Below, one piece after another: positions 44,152-53,610 of a DNA stretch of 64,000 nt. A model generated the notes under the pieces. That model did not search any database. It saw only the letters and a list, made by a program, of their open reading frames with translations, and was not told where the DNA came from. Numbering within the stretch: position 1 is the stretch's first letter; the number at the start of each line of letters is the position of its first letter. The stretch covers positions 2,418,001-2,482,000 of the forward strand of contig NZ_CP067395.1 of the NCBI RefSeq assembly GCF_017355525.1, read 5' to 3'. Source of the stretch: Lysobacter enzymogenes. GTDB taxonomy: Bacteria > Pseudomonadota > Gammaproteobacteria > Xanthomonadales > Xanthomonadaceae. The position numbers and the translations under genes are program-made.

Positions 44152-46056
44152 TCAGAACGTCGCGCCTACCGCCAGACTCGCGTAATCGTGATCCGCCAAC
44201 GAATCGTAACGCGCGCTTCCGGCGTAATCGGTGTAGCTCACGCTGGCGAAGTACCGCTTCGCATACTTCGCCGACAACCCGAGCGTCAACTGCCGCCGAT
44301 CCTCGACCAACTGATTGTCGACCGCGAACCCGCGCACGTCATGGCCGAAACTCAGGCTCGGCGAAACCGTCCAGTCCGCGCCGACCGCATAGTCGAGCTG
44401 CGCGCGCAAGCGATAGCCCCAGGCGTTGCGCGTATAGAACCCCTTGTCCACGCAACCGCGCGGATTCTGGATCGGCGGGCACACGCCGCCGTAACCCTGC
44501 GGCGAAAACCCCCAATGGAAGCCGCGCCCATAGCGCGCCTGGCTCAGCGCGGGCAAGTCCGCGTAGCTGTACGCCACTTCGCCCGCCAGCGTCGCCTGCT
44601 GCGCGCCGAACGCGCCGGCGAAGCTGCGCTGGAAATTCAGCAGCACTTGATCCTTGTCGACCCGGTCGTAACCACGCAGCACCGCGCCCGGCGCCAGCAC
44701 CGCGTTGCGCGCGCCGATCGGGCCGCCGCTGCTGGTCAGGGCGCGGAACATGTCGGCGGTGTTGAGCTGCACCGGCTGGCCGCGGGTGTGCGAGAGCTCG
44801 GCGCCGAGCTTCCAACCGCGCCAGCGGGTTTCGGCGCTGAGGCCGAAGATGCGCACATCGTCGGGGTATTCCCATATCTCGCGGATGGTCGACAGCCGCG
44901 CCGACAGCTGCGCGTACGCCGCGGGCACGCCGGCGGCGATCAGCCGCGGCGCCAGGCCCGGATCGGTGCGCGCCGCGTCGATGGTGGTCGCGTCCAGGTA
45001 CGGCGCGCGCGAGTTGATGCGCAGGTAGTACGCGCCCCAGCCGCGGCCGCTGGCCTCGTCGCGATAGCGCAGCGACAGGCCGTACTGGCCGCGGTCGCTG
45101 CCGTACCGGTCGCGGTCGCGCGGCAGGATCGCGCCCATCGACTGCATGAAACCGTCGCTGAGCCAGCGCCCCGCGTCGGCGGACGCGCTGTTGATCGGGT
45201 AGTAGGCGTTGGACTGGATGCCGGCGCAGCCACGCTCGATGCCGAGATCGCTGCCGGAGAAGAACGTGCCGCAGGGGTCGTACTCCGACGGCCGCCAGTT
45301 CCACTGCCAGAACCCTTCCAGGCTCAGCTTCGAATCCAGCGTCCACTTCGCCCATAGCATCTCGACCGGAATCTGCGCCTCGCCGGCCGCGTCGGTGCCG
45401 GGCCGGCGCAACGTGGTGTAGTCGACCGGGTTGATCTGGTTGACGCCGCTGAAGAACAACCCGCTGCCCCACTTCACCGCCTGCTTGCCGACGCGCACGT
45501 CGAGCGCGCTGTCGTCGTCGAGCTTGAGATGTCCGTAGACATAAGCGTTGAGCCAGAGAAACCCGGAGAACTTGTTCGAACGCGAGAACCCGCCGTCGCT
45601 GAGCGGCGCCGACGGATCGAAGCCGTTGGGCACGTTGCCCTGGCGGGTTTCGCGCCGGTCCAGGGTGGCGTCGTACCAGGTGCGCGCGCTGAGGTTGACG
45701 CCGACGTCGCGGTATTTGAGGTCGACCGACTGCACGATCTTGAACAGGCTCGAAAACGCATCGCCGCGGCCGAAGTTCAGATTGCCGTCGTCGGCGGTGT
45801 CGGCGCCGGTGCCGCCCTTGGGCCGGCCGTCGGAGGCGTAGCCCTTGCCGAGCAGATGCGGCTGGGCCTTGCCCGTGCGCACCGCGGTGCCGGCGACCGC
45901 GCGCAGGTTCCACTGGCCCTGGATGCGGCCGTCGGCCAACTCGAATTCGGCAGCCGCGGCCGGCGCGGCGGCGAGCGCCGCCAGCGACAGGACGCACACT
46001 CGGCGCGTGAACGAACTACGGAAAAAAACACCGGAAAACCGCTGAAAAACCGACAT
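44152..46056 (-). CDS. DUF1302 outer-membrane beta-barrel protein
   Basis: 634 residues. A signal peptide ends near residue 36 (AAAAEFELADGR). The rest shows alternating beta strands and family features of DUF1302: GRGDAFSSLFKIVQSVDLKYRDVGVNLSARTWYD, LDDDSALDVRVGKQAVKWGSGLFFSGVNQINPVDYTTLRRPG, SLEGFWQWNWRP and a C-terminal strand ending in Phe, the outer-membrane sorting signal. Members are often linked to hydrophobic compound uptake or degradation, frequently with a DUF1329 partner, which is not present here. Divergent from an MFS transporter. Confidence 0.92.
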   Translation of the reverse strand: MSVFQRFSGVFFRSSFTRRVCVLSLAALAAAPAAAAEFELADGRIQGQWNLRAVAGTAVRTGKAQPHLLGKGYASDGRPKGGTGADTADDGNLNFGRGDAFSSLFKIVQSVDLKYRDVGVNLSARTWYDATLDRRETRQGNVPNGFDPSAPLSDGGFSRSNKFSGFLWLNAYVYGHLKLDDDSALDVRVGKQAVKWGSGLFFSGVNQINPVDYTTLRRPGTDAAGEAQIPVEMLWAKWTLDSKLSLEGFWQWNWRPSEYDPCGTFFSGSDLGIERGCAGIQSNAYYPINSASADAGRWLSDGFMQSMGAILPRDRDRYGSDRGQYGLSLRYRDEASGRGWGAYYLRINSRAPYLDATTIDAARTDPGLAPRLIAAGVPAAYAQLSARLSTIREIWEYPDDVRIFGLSAETRWRGWKLGAELSHTRGQPVQLNTADMFRALTSSGGPIGARNAVLAPGAVLRGYDRVDKDQVLLNFQRSFAGAFGAQQATLAGEVAYSYADLPALSQARYGRGFHWGFSPQGYGGVCPPIQNPRGCVDKGFYTRNAWGYRLRAQLDYAVGADWTVSPSLSFGHDVRGFAVDNQLVEDRRQLTLGLSAKYAKRYFASVSYTDYAGSARYDSLADHDYASLAVGATF

Positions 46057-46211
46057 GAAAACCGATCCTGCAACACTGCTGCAGGGTTTCTAGCACCGCC
46101 CGCGCCGGCGCCGCACTACTACTTTAGGCTGTGTTCCGCGCCGCCCCGGTTGTGCGCGCGCGCAGTTGCGGCATAGTGCGATGCCTGTCCCGCCCGAGCC
46201 CGCCGCAGTCC

Positions 46212-47546
46212 ATGAATTCGCCGCAGTCGATGAGTCGCGATGCCGCCGCCGTCCCACCCGCCGGCGCCGCGCCGCTGGGCCACAAGGACGCCCGCACCCT
46301 GCTGCTGTCGGCGCTCGGCGGCGCGCTGGAGTTCTACGACTTCGTCATCTTCGTGTTCCTGACCGAGACGCTGCGCAAGCTGTTCTTCCCGGTCGGCATG
46401 CCCGAGTGGCTCGGCACGCTGCAGGTCTACGGCATCTTCGCCGCCGGCTATCTGGTGCGGCCGATCGGCGGCATCGTCATGGCCCACTTCGGCGACCGCT
46501 CCGGGCGCAAGCGCATGTTCACGCTCAGCGTGTTCCTGATGGCGCTGCCGACGCTGTTCATCGGCCTGCTGCCGACGTATGCGCAGATCGGCCTGGCCGC
46601 GCCGCTGTTGCTGCTGTTCCTGCGCATCGTCCAGGGCATCGCGATCGGCGGCGAAGTGCCGGGCGCCTGGACCTTCGTCGCCGAGCACGCGCCGCGCGGC
46701 CGGGTCGGCTTCGCCTGCGCTTCGCTGTCGGCCGGGCTCACCGCCGGCATCCTGATCGGCTCGCTGATCTCGACCGCGATCAACACCTTCCTGGCGCCGG
46801 CGCAGGTGCTGGACTGGGGCTGGCGGGTGCCGTTCGTGCTCGGCGGCGTGTTCGGTTTTCTCGCCGTGTACCTGCGCCGCTGGCTCAGCGAAACGCCGGT
46901 GTTCGCCGCGATGCGCGACAGCCGCCAACTGGTGCGCGAGCTGCCGCTCAAGCAGGTGCTGCGCGACCACCGCGCCGGCATCGTGTTGTCGATGCTGGTG
47001 ACGTGGCTGCTGACCGCGGCGATCGTGGTGGTGATCCTGATGACGCCGACCATCGTCCAGCAGAAGTTCGGCATGGCGCCGTCGCGCGCCTTCCTCGGCA
47101 ACAGCCTGGCCGCGTTCTGCCTGACCCTCAGCGCGATCGGCGGCGGCTGGCTGGTCGACCGCATCGGCCGCGGCCGCGCGCTGCTGCTGGGTTCGCTCGG
47201 CGTGCTGCTGAGCAGCTTCGCCCTGTATTACGACCTCAACCACGGCGCGCACAACTTCCTGCTGCTGTACGCGCTGGCCGGCGTGTTCGTCGGCGTGGTC
47301 GGGGTGATCCCGGCGGTCATGGTCGCCGCGTTCCCGGCGCCGGTGCGGTTCTCGGGCCTGTCGTTTTCCTACAACGTCGCCTACGCGGTGTTCGGCGCAG
47401 CGACGCCGCCGTTGATCGGCGGTTATCTGGCGCCGCATTTCGGCGGCATGGCGCCGGCGTACTACGTGATGGCGGTGGCGCTGGTCGGGGTCGCGGTGTC
47501 GCTGTATCTGCTGGCCAATCCGCGCCAGCAGTTCCACGAGGATTGA
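46212..47546 (+). CDS. MFS transporter, metabolite:H+ symporter type
   Basis: Inner-membrane carrier, about 444 residues from the chosen start, with twelve hydrophobic helices. The first helices carry SALGGALEFYDFVIFVF, the signature of the ProP/metabolite-H+ symporter group, followed by the A-loop motif FGDRSGRKRMFTLSVFLMA and RIVQGIAIGGEVPGAWTFVAEHAP. The mid-loop is LSETPVFAAM. The start is uncertain: ATG 46212, ATG 46230 (MSRDAAAV) or upstream. Substrate unknown, perhaps an organic acid or betaine. Divergent from the DUF1302 gene. Confidence 0.92.
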   Translation: MNSPQSMSRDAAAVPPAGAAPLGHKDARTLLLSALGGALEFYDFVIFVFLTETLRKLFFPVGMPEWLGTLQVYGIFAAGYLVRPIGGIVMAHFGDRSGRKRMFTLSVFLMALPTLFIGLLPTYAQIGLAAPLLLLFLRIVQGIAIGGEVPGAWTFVAEHAPRGRVGFACASLSAGLTAGILIGSLISTAINTFLAPAQVLDWGWRVPFVLGGVFGFLAVYLRRWLSETPVFAAMRDSRQLVRELPLKQVLRDHRAGIVLSMLVTWLLTAAIVVVILMTPTIVQQKFGMAPSRAFLGNSLAAFCLTLSAIGGGWLVDRIGRGRALLLGSLGVLLSSFALYYDLNHGAHNFLLLYALAGVFVGVVGVIPAVMVAAFPAPVRFSGLSFSYNVAYAVFGAATPPLIGGYLAPHFGGMAPAYYVMAVALVGVAVSLYLLANPRQQFHED

Positions 47547-47571
47547 TCGGCCTGTCCGGCTCGACCCCGCT

Positions 47572-47877
47572 TCAACAAACCATTACGAAATACGCGCCGA
47601 AGATAAAAAGCCCGGCGATCCAGCAGGCGAACATCGCCAGCACCGCGGCGAAGATCCAGGCCGCGCGCGCCAGACCGCCGCGGCCGAGCGTGCGCCGCAC
47701 CGCGAGCGCCGGCAAGGCCAGGCCGGCGAGCGCGAACGCACCCAGCACCGTCCAGCCCAGCGCCCAGAACGCGGCCGATTTCTCGCCGTATTCCGGCGGG
47801 CATTGGGTGGTGGCGAACGCCAGCGCGGGCCAGCACGCTGCGACCGACGCCAACGCCGCGCCGCAGACGCGGCGCAT
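47572..47877 (-). CDS. Small exported/membrane protein after the ubi hydroxylase
   Basis: 101 residues from ATG 47875-47877 (MRRVCGAALASVAACWPALAFA is signal-like) with two further hydrophobic segments (WALGWTVLGAFALAGLALPALAV and WIFAAVLAMFACWIAGLFIFGAYFV). An alternative GTG at 47899-47901 overlaps the stop of the upstream hydroxylase (GTGA) and would give 109 residues. No family assigned. Convergent with the MFS gene, 25 bp apart. Confidence 0.65.
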   Translation of the reverse strand: MRRVCGAALASVAACWPALAFATTQCPPEYGEKSAAFWALGWTVLGAFALAGLALPALAVRRTLGRGGLARAAWIFAAVLAMFACWIAGLFIFGAYFVMVC

Positions 47878-47897
47878 TCGCAAGACCTGCGCGCCGC

Positions 47898-49097
47898 TCA
47901 CACGCCGGCCGCGCGGCGCCAGAAGTAGTGCGCCAGCGGCGGCACCTTGCCGGCCAGCCCCAGCAACGGCCCGCGCACCAAGGTCGCGGCGAGGTCGTCG
48001 TTGGAGAACAGCTTGTTCAAACCGTCGAAGCCGTACGCCGCCAGCGCGTTCTCGCTGCGGCGTTCGCGCGCCCAGCGTTCGAGCCGGTGCGGCGAGCCCG
48101 GATCGGCGCCGCGGCGGCGCGCCTGCTGCAGGCTCGCGCGCAGGCCGGCGACATCGCGCAGGCCGAGGTTGACGCCCTGCCCCGCGAGCGGATGGACCAC
48201 GTGCGCGGCATCGCCGATCACCGCGACCCGGCCGGACACGTAGCGCTGCGCGAGTTGCCGGCGCAGCGGGAACGCGGCGCGTTGCGAGACCTTCGTCAGC
48301 GCGCCCAGGCGCCCGGCGAAGGCGCGTTCGAGTTCGATCAGGAACGCTTCGTCGCTCGCGCCGAGCAGGCGCCCGGCTTCGGCTTCCGGCAGCGTCCATA
48401 CGATCGAGCTGCGTTTGTCGCGCGCGCCGTCGTCGCCGAGCGTCGGCAGGAACGCGATCGGCCCGCCCGGCAGGAAACGCTGCCAACAGGTCGCTTCGTG
48501 ACTGCGTTCGCTGTCGACGTAAGCGACCAGCCCGCGCTGGCCGTAGTCGTGCGCCGGTGCGTCGATGCCGGCGAGCCGGCGCAGTTTCGATTCGGCGCCG
48601 TCGGCGGCGACCACCAGCCGCGCGCGCAAACGCCGGCCGCCGGCCAAGGCCACGCCGACGCTGTCGGCCTGGTCGCGCTCCAGCGCTTCGACGTCTTCGG
48701 GGCAATGCAACTGCACGCCGGCCGGCGCCAGCGCCGACCACAAGCGGTCGACCAGCAAGCCGTTCTCGACGATCCAGCCCAGTTCGCGCCGGCCGAAGGC
48801 GTCGGCGTCGAACGCGATCTCGCCGCCGCCGGCCGCGTCCCACACCCGCATCGCGCGGTACGGTTGCGCGCGCGCGTCGCTCACCGCGTTCCACACGCCC
48901 AGATCGTCGAGCAGCGCGGCGTTGTCGGGCGCGAACGCGTACACGCGCAGGTCCGGACGCTGCGGCGACCACGGCGCCGGTTCGCGCGCTTCGACCAGGG
49001 CCACGTCGAACCCGTCGCGCGCGAACGCCAGCGCGGCCGCGGCTCCGACCACGCCGGCGCCGACCACGACCACATCGAGCAGGTCGCGCCGGCTCAT
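47898..49097 (-). CDS. UbiH/UbiI/VisC family FAD-dependent ubiquinone hydroxylase
   Basis: Flavin monooxygenase of 399 residues for a ring hydroxylation in ubiquinone synthesis. Rossmann FAD motif VVVGAGVVGAAAALAFARDG at the start, the family motif near RLVVAADGAESKLRRLAGI, and the second FAD motif VAVIGDAAHVVHPLAGQGVNLGLRDVAGLR (about 270-300). The exact position hydroxylated (UbiI C5 or another) cannot be settled by reading. Its ATG overlaps the stop of the upstream ubiH gene (49094-49097, ATGA), so the two are coupled. Start 49097 is preferred over 49127. Confidence 0.92.
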   Translation of the reverse strand: MSRRDLLDVVVVGAGVVGAAAALAFARDGFDVALVEAREPAPWSPQRPDLRVYAFAPDNAALLDDLGVWNAVSDARAQPYRAMRVWDAAGGGEIAFDADAFGRRELGWIVENGLLVDRLWSALAPAGVQLHCPEDVEALERDQADSVGVALAGGRRLRARLVVAADGAESKLRRLAGIDAPAHDYGQRGLVAYVDSERSHEATCWQRFLPGGPIAFLPTLGDDGARDKRSSIVWTLPEAEAGRLLGASDEAFLIELERAFAGRLGALTKVSQRAAFPLRRQLAQRYVSGRVAVIGDAAHVVHPLAGQGVNLGLRDVAGLRASLQQARRRGADPGSPHRLERWARERRSENALAAYGFDGLNKLFSNDDLAATLVRGPLLGLAGKVPPLAHYFWRRAAGV

Positions 49098-50377
49098 GCG
49101 CGGCCGCCTTGGCGTTGGCTGCGGCACAGCGCGGGGACGTCGCCGCGGTAGCCCATCGCGCCGCCGACCAGGAACGACTGCGCACTCGCCAGTCGGTCGA
49201 ACGCGAACAGCCCGAGGCTGCGCAGCGGCCGCATCAACTCGGTCTCGTTCGACGCCAGCCGCGCCAGCCCGTCGGAAAAATTCACCGTGCGCTCGCGGTC
49301 TTCCTTGCGCCGCTCCAGGTACTGCGCGAGCAAGGCCTCGTTGCCGCAGTCGGCGTCGCCGGCCTCGCGCCGGGTCTGGATCAGTTCGGCCAGGGTCATC
49401 GCATCGCGCAGGCCGAGGTTGAAGCCTTGCGCGCCGATCGGGTGGATGGTCTGGGCGGCGTTGCCAACGAGCACCGCGCGCGCCGCTACGGTCTGCCGCG
49501 CCAACACCCGGATCGCCGGATACAGGCTGCGCGCGCCGCAGCTGAGCAAGCGCCCGGCGCGCCAGCCGAACGCGTCCTGCACGCGGGCGAGGAAGCCGGC
49601 TTCGTCGAGCGCGGCGACCGCGTCGGCGTCGGCGGTAGCGACGCCGTGGATCAAACCGTAATGGCGGTCGCCGCGCGGCAGCAGCGCGGTCGGGCCGTCG
49701 CGGCCGAGGCGCTCGTAGGCGGTGCCGTCGGGCGTGCGCTCGCCGCGCAGGCGCGCGACGAACAGGGTCTGGCGGTAATCGTGATCGTCGCTGCCGATGC
49801 CCAGCGCCTCGCGCACGCCGCTGCGGGTGCCGTCGGCGGCGACCAACAGCCGGGTGCGCAGGATCCGTTCCCCGGCCCCGTCGGCCACGCGCGCTGCGCG
49901 CCAGCCGTCGTCGCTGTCGGCCAGGCCGACGAACCGCACCGGCCGGTAGCGCAGCAGGCGCGGCAGTTCGGCCAGCCGCGCTTCCAGCGCTTCGCCGAAG
50001 TCGCGCGCCACCACCACCCGGCCGAACTCCTCGCGGCCGTAGCGGTCGGCTTCGAGCACGGTGCGGCCGAAATCGCCGCGGCGGCTGATGTGGATGCGGC
50101 GGATCGGCCCGGTCGGCGCGCGCAGCTTGGCCAGCACGCCGAGCGCGTCGAGGGCGTTGAGGGTGGCTTCGGCGAAGCTGAGGTTGCGTTCGTCGAACAC
50201 CGCCGGCAGCGCGCCGGGCGGGGCGGCCTCGATCAGGCCGACATCGAGGCCGATCCGGTCCAGGGCGATGGCGAGACTGGCGCCGACCAGGCCGCCGCCG
50301 ACGATCAGGACATCGTGGCTGGCGTGGATCTGCGCGCCGGAGGAATGCGGCGTAGCGTCTGAAGTCATGGCGTTCAT
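49094..50377 (-). CDS. ubiH: 2-octaprenyl-6-methoxyphenol hydroxylase UbiH
   Basis: FAD-dependent monooxygenase, 427 residues, of the ubiquinone pathway. FAD motif DVLIVGGGLVGASLAIALDRIGL, DG fingerprint LVAADGTRSGVREALGI, and VLVGNAAQTIHPIGAQGFNLGLRDAMTLAELI, the UbiH form of the second FAD motif. VDERNLSFAE-like ALPAVFDERNLSFAEATLNAL after residue 50 also fits UbiH. Start ATG 50375-50377 (alternative 50366-50368). First gene of a two- or three-gene coupled unit. Confidence 0.94.
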   Translation of the reverse strand: MNAMTSDATPHSSGAQIHASHDVLIVGGGLVGASLAIALDRIGLDVGLIEAAPPGALPAVFDERNLSFAEATLNALDALGVLAKLRAPTGPIRRIHISRRGDFGRTVLEADRYGREEFGRVVVARDFGEALEARLAELPRLLRYRPVRFVGLADSDDGWRAARVADGAGERILRTRLLVAADGTRSGVREALGIGSDDHDYRQTLFVARLRGERTPDGTAYERLGRDGPTALLPRGDRHYGLIHGVATADADAVAALDEAGFLARVQDAFGWRAGRLLSCGARSLYPAIRVLARQTVAARAVLVGNAAQTIHPIGAQGFNLGLRDAMTLAELIQTRREAGDADCGNEALLAQYLERRKEDRERTVNFSDGLARLASNETELMRPLRSLGLFAFDRLASAQSFLVGGAMGYRGDVPALCRSQRQGGRA

Positions 50378-50642
50378 GATACTTGGGCGCTCGCTAAGCG
50401 CGCGTTCGCGGATGTCGCAGCGCGGCGATCGGGCGGCAAAGCGCCGGGCCGCAAGGCCGCCGCGCACGATCGCCGCCGCGGCCGCATCGCCGGTGCCCGC
50501 AGACGTGCCCTGCAGCCACGAAGCCGTCCTTTCGGCCCCGCCGAATCAACCACTTAGCCCGCAACCGCGACCCAGGCGGCACATTCGCCCCCAGCTTCTT
50601 TAGAATGGCCGCATCGACGCGCCCGCGTCCGGAGCCAGATCC

Positions 50643-51233
50643 ATGAAGCCGAACACCCGCAACAGCCTGATCCTCGCCCTGCTGGCCGTGTTGATGGTCG
50701 CCACCCGAGTCAATCACTGGGCGCCGATCCCCGATGCGTCGTGGGCGGTGTTCTTCATCGGCGGCTTCTACCTGCGCAGCTGGACCCGCTGGGCGTTCCC
50801 GGCGCTGATGGCGCTGGCGGTGCTGATCGATTACGCGGTCATCAGCCGCATGGGCATCAGCTTCTGGGACCACTACTGCGTCTCGGCCGCGTACTGGTTC
50901 CTGATCCCGGCGTATTTCGCGATGTGGGCCGGCGGCCTGTTCGTGGCGCGCAACTACAAGCGCCGCTGGAGCACCCTCGGCGTCGCCGCGGTCGCGATGG
51001 TGGCGTCGGTGGCGGTGTGCCAGTTGCTGAGCCAGGGCAGCTTCTACTGGATCTCGGCCTCGGTGCCGAACCCGACCGTCGCCGGCTGGGCCGCCAACTA
51101 CTTCGAATGGCTGCTGCCGTACCTGCGCACCACCGCCACCTACGTCGGCATCGCCGCGCTGGTCCAGGCGATCGCCGCCGGCGCGAGCAAGACCGCGCTG
51201 CCGGCGCAGTCCGACGACGCGCGCAAGCGCTGA
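50643..51233 (+). CDS. btuM: Vitamin B12 transporter, solitary BtuM type
   Basis: 196-residue membrane protein with about six helices (LILALLAVLMVATRV, FPALMALAVLIDYAVI, YWFLIPAYFAMWAGGLFV, LGVAAVAMVASVAVCQLL, and two later). C79 in SFWDHYCVSAAYW is placed like Cys80 of Thiobacillus BtuM, reported to bind cobalt and remove the cyano ligand. The next gene, 25 bp on, is a PduO-type cobalamin adenosyltransferase, the partner expected for a B12 importer. BtuM is an ECF S-component-like carrier working without an ECF module. No B12 riboswitch was found upstream. Confidence 0.82.
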   Translation: MKPNTRNSLILALLAVLMVATRVNHWAPIPDASWAVFFIGGFYLRSWTRWAFPALMALAVLIDYAVISRMGISFWDHYCVSAAYWFLIPAYFAMWAGGLFVARNYKRRWSTLGVAAVAMVASVAVCQLLSQGSFYWISASVPNPTVAGWAANYFEWLLPYLRTTATYVGIAALVQAIAAGASKTALPAQSDDARKR

Positions 51234-51258
51234 TCCGCGCAACGCACGGGTCGACGCG

Positions 51259-51813
51259 ATGGGCAACCGCCTTTCCAAGATCTACACCCGCACCGGCGAC
51301 GACGGCTCCACCGGCCTCGGCGACGGCAGCCGCACCGGCAAGGATTCGGCCCGGGTCGGCGCCTACGGCACGGTCGACGAAGCCAATTCGACCATCGGCT
51401 TGATCCTCGCCGCCGAGTTGCCGGCCGATGTGCGCGAGCAACTGGTGTCGATCCAGCACCAGATGTTCGACCTCGGCGCCGAGCTGTGCATCCCGGGCCA
51501 CGCGGCGATCTTCGCCGCCGACATCGACCGGCTGGAACAGTGGCTCGACGCGCACAACGAGGACCTGCCGCCGCTCAAGGAGTTCATCCTCCCGGCCGGC
51601 GGCGAGGCCGCGGCGCGCTGCCACATCGCCCGCACCGTGGTCCGCCGCGCCGAGCGCGAGACGGTGGCGCTGGCGCGGGTCGAGGACATCCGGCCCGAGG
51701 CGGTGCGTTACCTCAACCGCCTGTCCGACCTGCTGTTCGTGATCGCGCGCGTGCTCGCCCGCGCCGGCGGCCACGGCGAGGTCACCTGGAACCACGAGCG
51801 CCGCAAGGCCTAG
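51259..51813 (+). CDS. Cob(I)alamin adenosyltransferase, PduO type
   Basis: 184-residue helical-bundle enzyme that transfers the adenosyl group of ATP to cob(I)alamin. The ATP site is KIYTRTGDDGSTGLGDGSR at the N-terminus; VGAYGTVDEANSTIGL and the C-terminal YLNRLSDLLFVIARVL are the other family blocks. It follows btuM by 25 bp and precedes the deacetylase gene by 4 bp, so all three appear to be one operon. Role: convert imported B12 to adenosylcobalamin. Confidence 0.94.
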   Translation: MGNRLSKIYTRTGDDGSTGLGDGSRTGKDSARVGAYGTVDEANSTIGLILAAELPADVREQLVSIQHQMFDLGAELCIPGHAAIFAADIDRLEQWLDAHNEDLPPLKEFILPAGGEAAARCHIARTVVRRAERETVALARVEDIRPEAVRYLNRLSDLLFVIARVLARAGGHGEVTWNHERRKA

Positions 51814-51817
51814 CCGC

Positions 51818-52732
51818 GTGCGCGTCTATACGCATCCGGCCTGCACGCGCCACGACCCGGGTCCGGGCCATGCCGAGCGGCCGCTGCGTCTGGTCGCGGT
51901 GACCGAATCGCTGCGCGAAGCCTTCGCCGAGCGCCTGCACTGGTGCGAGGCGCCGGCCGCCAGCCGCGGCCAGTTGCTGCGCGCGCACTCCGACGAACTG
52001 CTGAGCCTGGTGCTCGACACCGCGCCGGACGGGCCGATGCAGCTCGATCCCGACACCGTGCTGGCGCCGGGCTCGGCCGAAGCCGCGTTGCGCGCCGCCG
52101 GCGCCGGCGTGGCCGCGGTCGACGCGGTGCTCAAGGGCGAAACCGGCCGCGCGTTCTGCGCGGTGCGCCCGCCGGGCCACCACGCCACCGCGGAGGTGGC
52201 GATGGGCTTCTGCCTGTTCAACAACATCGCCGTCGCCGCCGCCCACGCCTGCGACAAGCACGGGCTGGCGCGCGTGGCGGTGATCGACTTCGACGTCCAC
52301 CACGGCAACGGCACCCAGGCGATCTTCGACAGCGATGCGCGGGTGATGTACGTCAGCTCGCACCAGATGCCGCTGTATCCCGACACCGGCTACGCGCACG
52401 AGCGCGGGGTCGGCAACATCGTCAACGCGCCGCTGCCGGCCGGCACCGGCAGCGAAGGCTTCCGCCGGGTCTGGCGCGAGCGCCTGCTGCCGGCCATCGA
52501 CGGCTTCCGCCCGCAGCTGGTGCTGATCTCGGCCGGCTTCGACGCGCACAAGCGCGACCCGCTGGCGCAGATCGAGCTCGACGGCGACGACTTCGCCTGG
52601 CTGACCGCCGAACTGGTCGCGATCGCCGAGCGCCATGCGCAAGGGCGGGTGGTGTCGATGCTGGAGGGCGGCTACGACCTGGCCGCCTTGCGCGAAAGCG
52701 CGGTCGCGCATGTAGGCGCTCTGCTCGCCTGA
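51818..52732 (+). CDS. Histone-deacetylase-superfamily amidohydrolase
   Basis: Zinc-dependent deacetylase fold, 304 residues from GTG 51818. Motifs are RPPGHHATAEVAMGFCLFNNIA (active-site His-His), VIDFDVHHGNGTQAIF with the zinc-binding Asp/His, and ISAGFDAHKRDPLAQIEL with the third zinc ligand. The Gly/Tyr region MLEGGYDL supplies the usual C-terminal Tyr. Bacterial members include acetylpolyamine and acetoin-related deacetylases; substrate unknown. It is 4 bp after the adenosyltransferase. Confidence 0.92.
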   Translation: MRVYTHPACTRHDPGPGHAERPLRLVAVTESLREAFAERLHWCEAPAASRGQLLRAHSDELLSLVLDTAPDGPMQLDPDTVLAPGSAEAALRAAGAGVAAVDAVLKGETGRAFCAVRPPGHHATAEVAMGFCLFNNIAVAAAHACDKHGLARVAVIDFDVHHGNGTQAIFDSDARVMYVSSHQMPLYPDTGYAHERGVGNIVNAPLPAGTGSEGFRRVWRERLLPAIDGFRPQLVLISAGFDAHKRDPLAQIELDGDDFAWLTAELVAIAERHAQGRVVSMLEGGYDLAALRESAVAHVGALLA

Positions 52733-52738
52733 GTCCCC

Positions 52739-52877
52739 GGCAGGAGGCGCGAGCCGCGACCGCGGAGTAGCCGGTCGCGTCGCAAGCGAGATGTCGCGGT
52801 CGCAGCTTGCGCAGCTCCTACAGTCGCTGCACCCAGCTTCCGAAGCCCCTGTAGGAGCGGCGCGAGCCGCGACCGCG
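52739..52877. repeat. GTAG-type REP elements, degenerate pair plus one copy
   Basis: A degenerate forward copy at 52739-52764, an inverted copy at 52793-52822 (ending CTCCTACA) and a full forward copy at 52850-52877. They lie between convergent genes ending at 52732 and 52996. Confidence 0.7.
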
Positions 52878-52995
52878 AGGTCGCCGCCCGCGCCGCAAAC
52901 CGGACGTCCCGAAGCCGGCCGCTCCAACCACCAGGCCGAATCCGCGGCCGACTACAGCGGCCGACCGCATCCGCCGGCTCCGGCCGCCGCGCGCA

Positions 52996-53424
52996 TTACG
53001 TCGCTTCGGTTCCTTCGAACTCCAACGCCGCCGAATTGATGCAGTAACGCAACCCGGTCGGCCGCGGCCCGTCCGGGAACACGTGCCCCAGGTGCGACTG
53101 GCAGCGCGCGCACTTGACTTCGATCCGGCGCATTCCGTGACTCTCGTCGGCCTGCTCGCTGACCGCCTCGGGCCGGATCGGCTGGTAATAGCTCGGCCAG
53201 CCGCTGCCGGAGTCGTACTTGGTGTCGGAGCCGAACAAGGGCTCGCCGCAAGCCACGCAGGTGTAGGTGCCGGCCTCCTTGTGGTTCCAGAAACGGCCGG
53301 TGAAAGCGCGCTCGGTGGCCGAGCAGCGGCACACCGCGTATTGCTCCGGCGACAGCTGCTCGCGCCATTCAGCTTCGCTCTTGTCGACCGGGGCGGCGGG
53401 GTCGGGGGTGGGGTGCTGGCTCAT
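52996..53424 (-). CDS. msrB: Peptide methionine (R)-S-oxide reductase
   Basis: 142-residue repair enzyme for methionine-R-sulfoxide. The two zinc-binding CxxC pairs are in [11 protein letters not shown] and [12 protein letters not shown]; the substrate loop is [13 protein letters not shown] and the catalytic cysteine is in [17 protein letters not shown] lies upstream of the ATG at 53422-53424. Stand-alone here; msrA is 19 kb away. Confidence 0.95.
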   Translation of the reverse strand: MSQHPTPDPAAPVDKSEAEWREQLSPEQYAVCRCSATERAFTGRFWNHKEAGTYTCVACGEPLFGSDTKYDSGSGWPSYYQPIRPEAVSEQADESHGMRRIEVKCARCQSHLGHVFPDGPRPTGLRYCINSAALEFEGTEAT

Positions 53425-53610
53425 GCTGTCCTCCTGGGGTGGGCGGCGGCGCGTTGCCGGCACGGTCGCGGGAGTTGGATCGAAAATCCCGGCCGGACCG
53501 GCGCGCGTTGGAAGATGAACGCCGATGGCCTACAAATGGCGTTCGCGTTGCCCGCTTGCAAGGGATGGGGCAAGCTAACCGCCGTTTTTCAACGTCTGCC
53601 GGATGCTCGC

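Noticed and set aside
50378..50642. Possible cobalamin riboswitch upstream of btuM
   Set aside because: No B12 box (AGCCAGGAGACCTGCC-like) could be found in the 265 bp.
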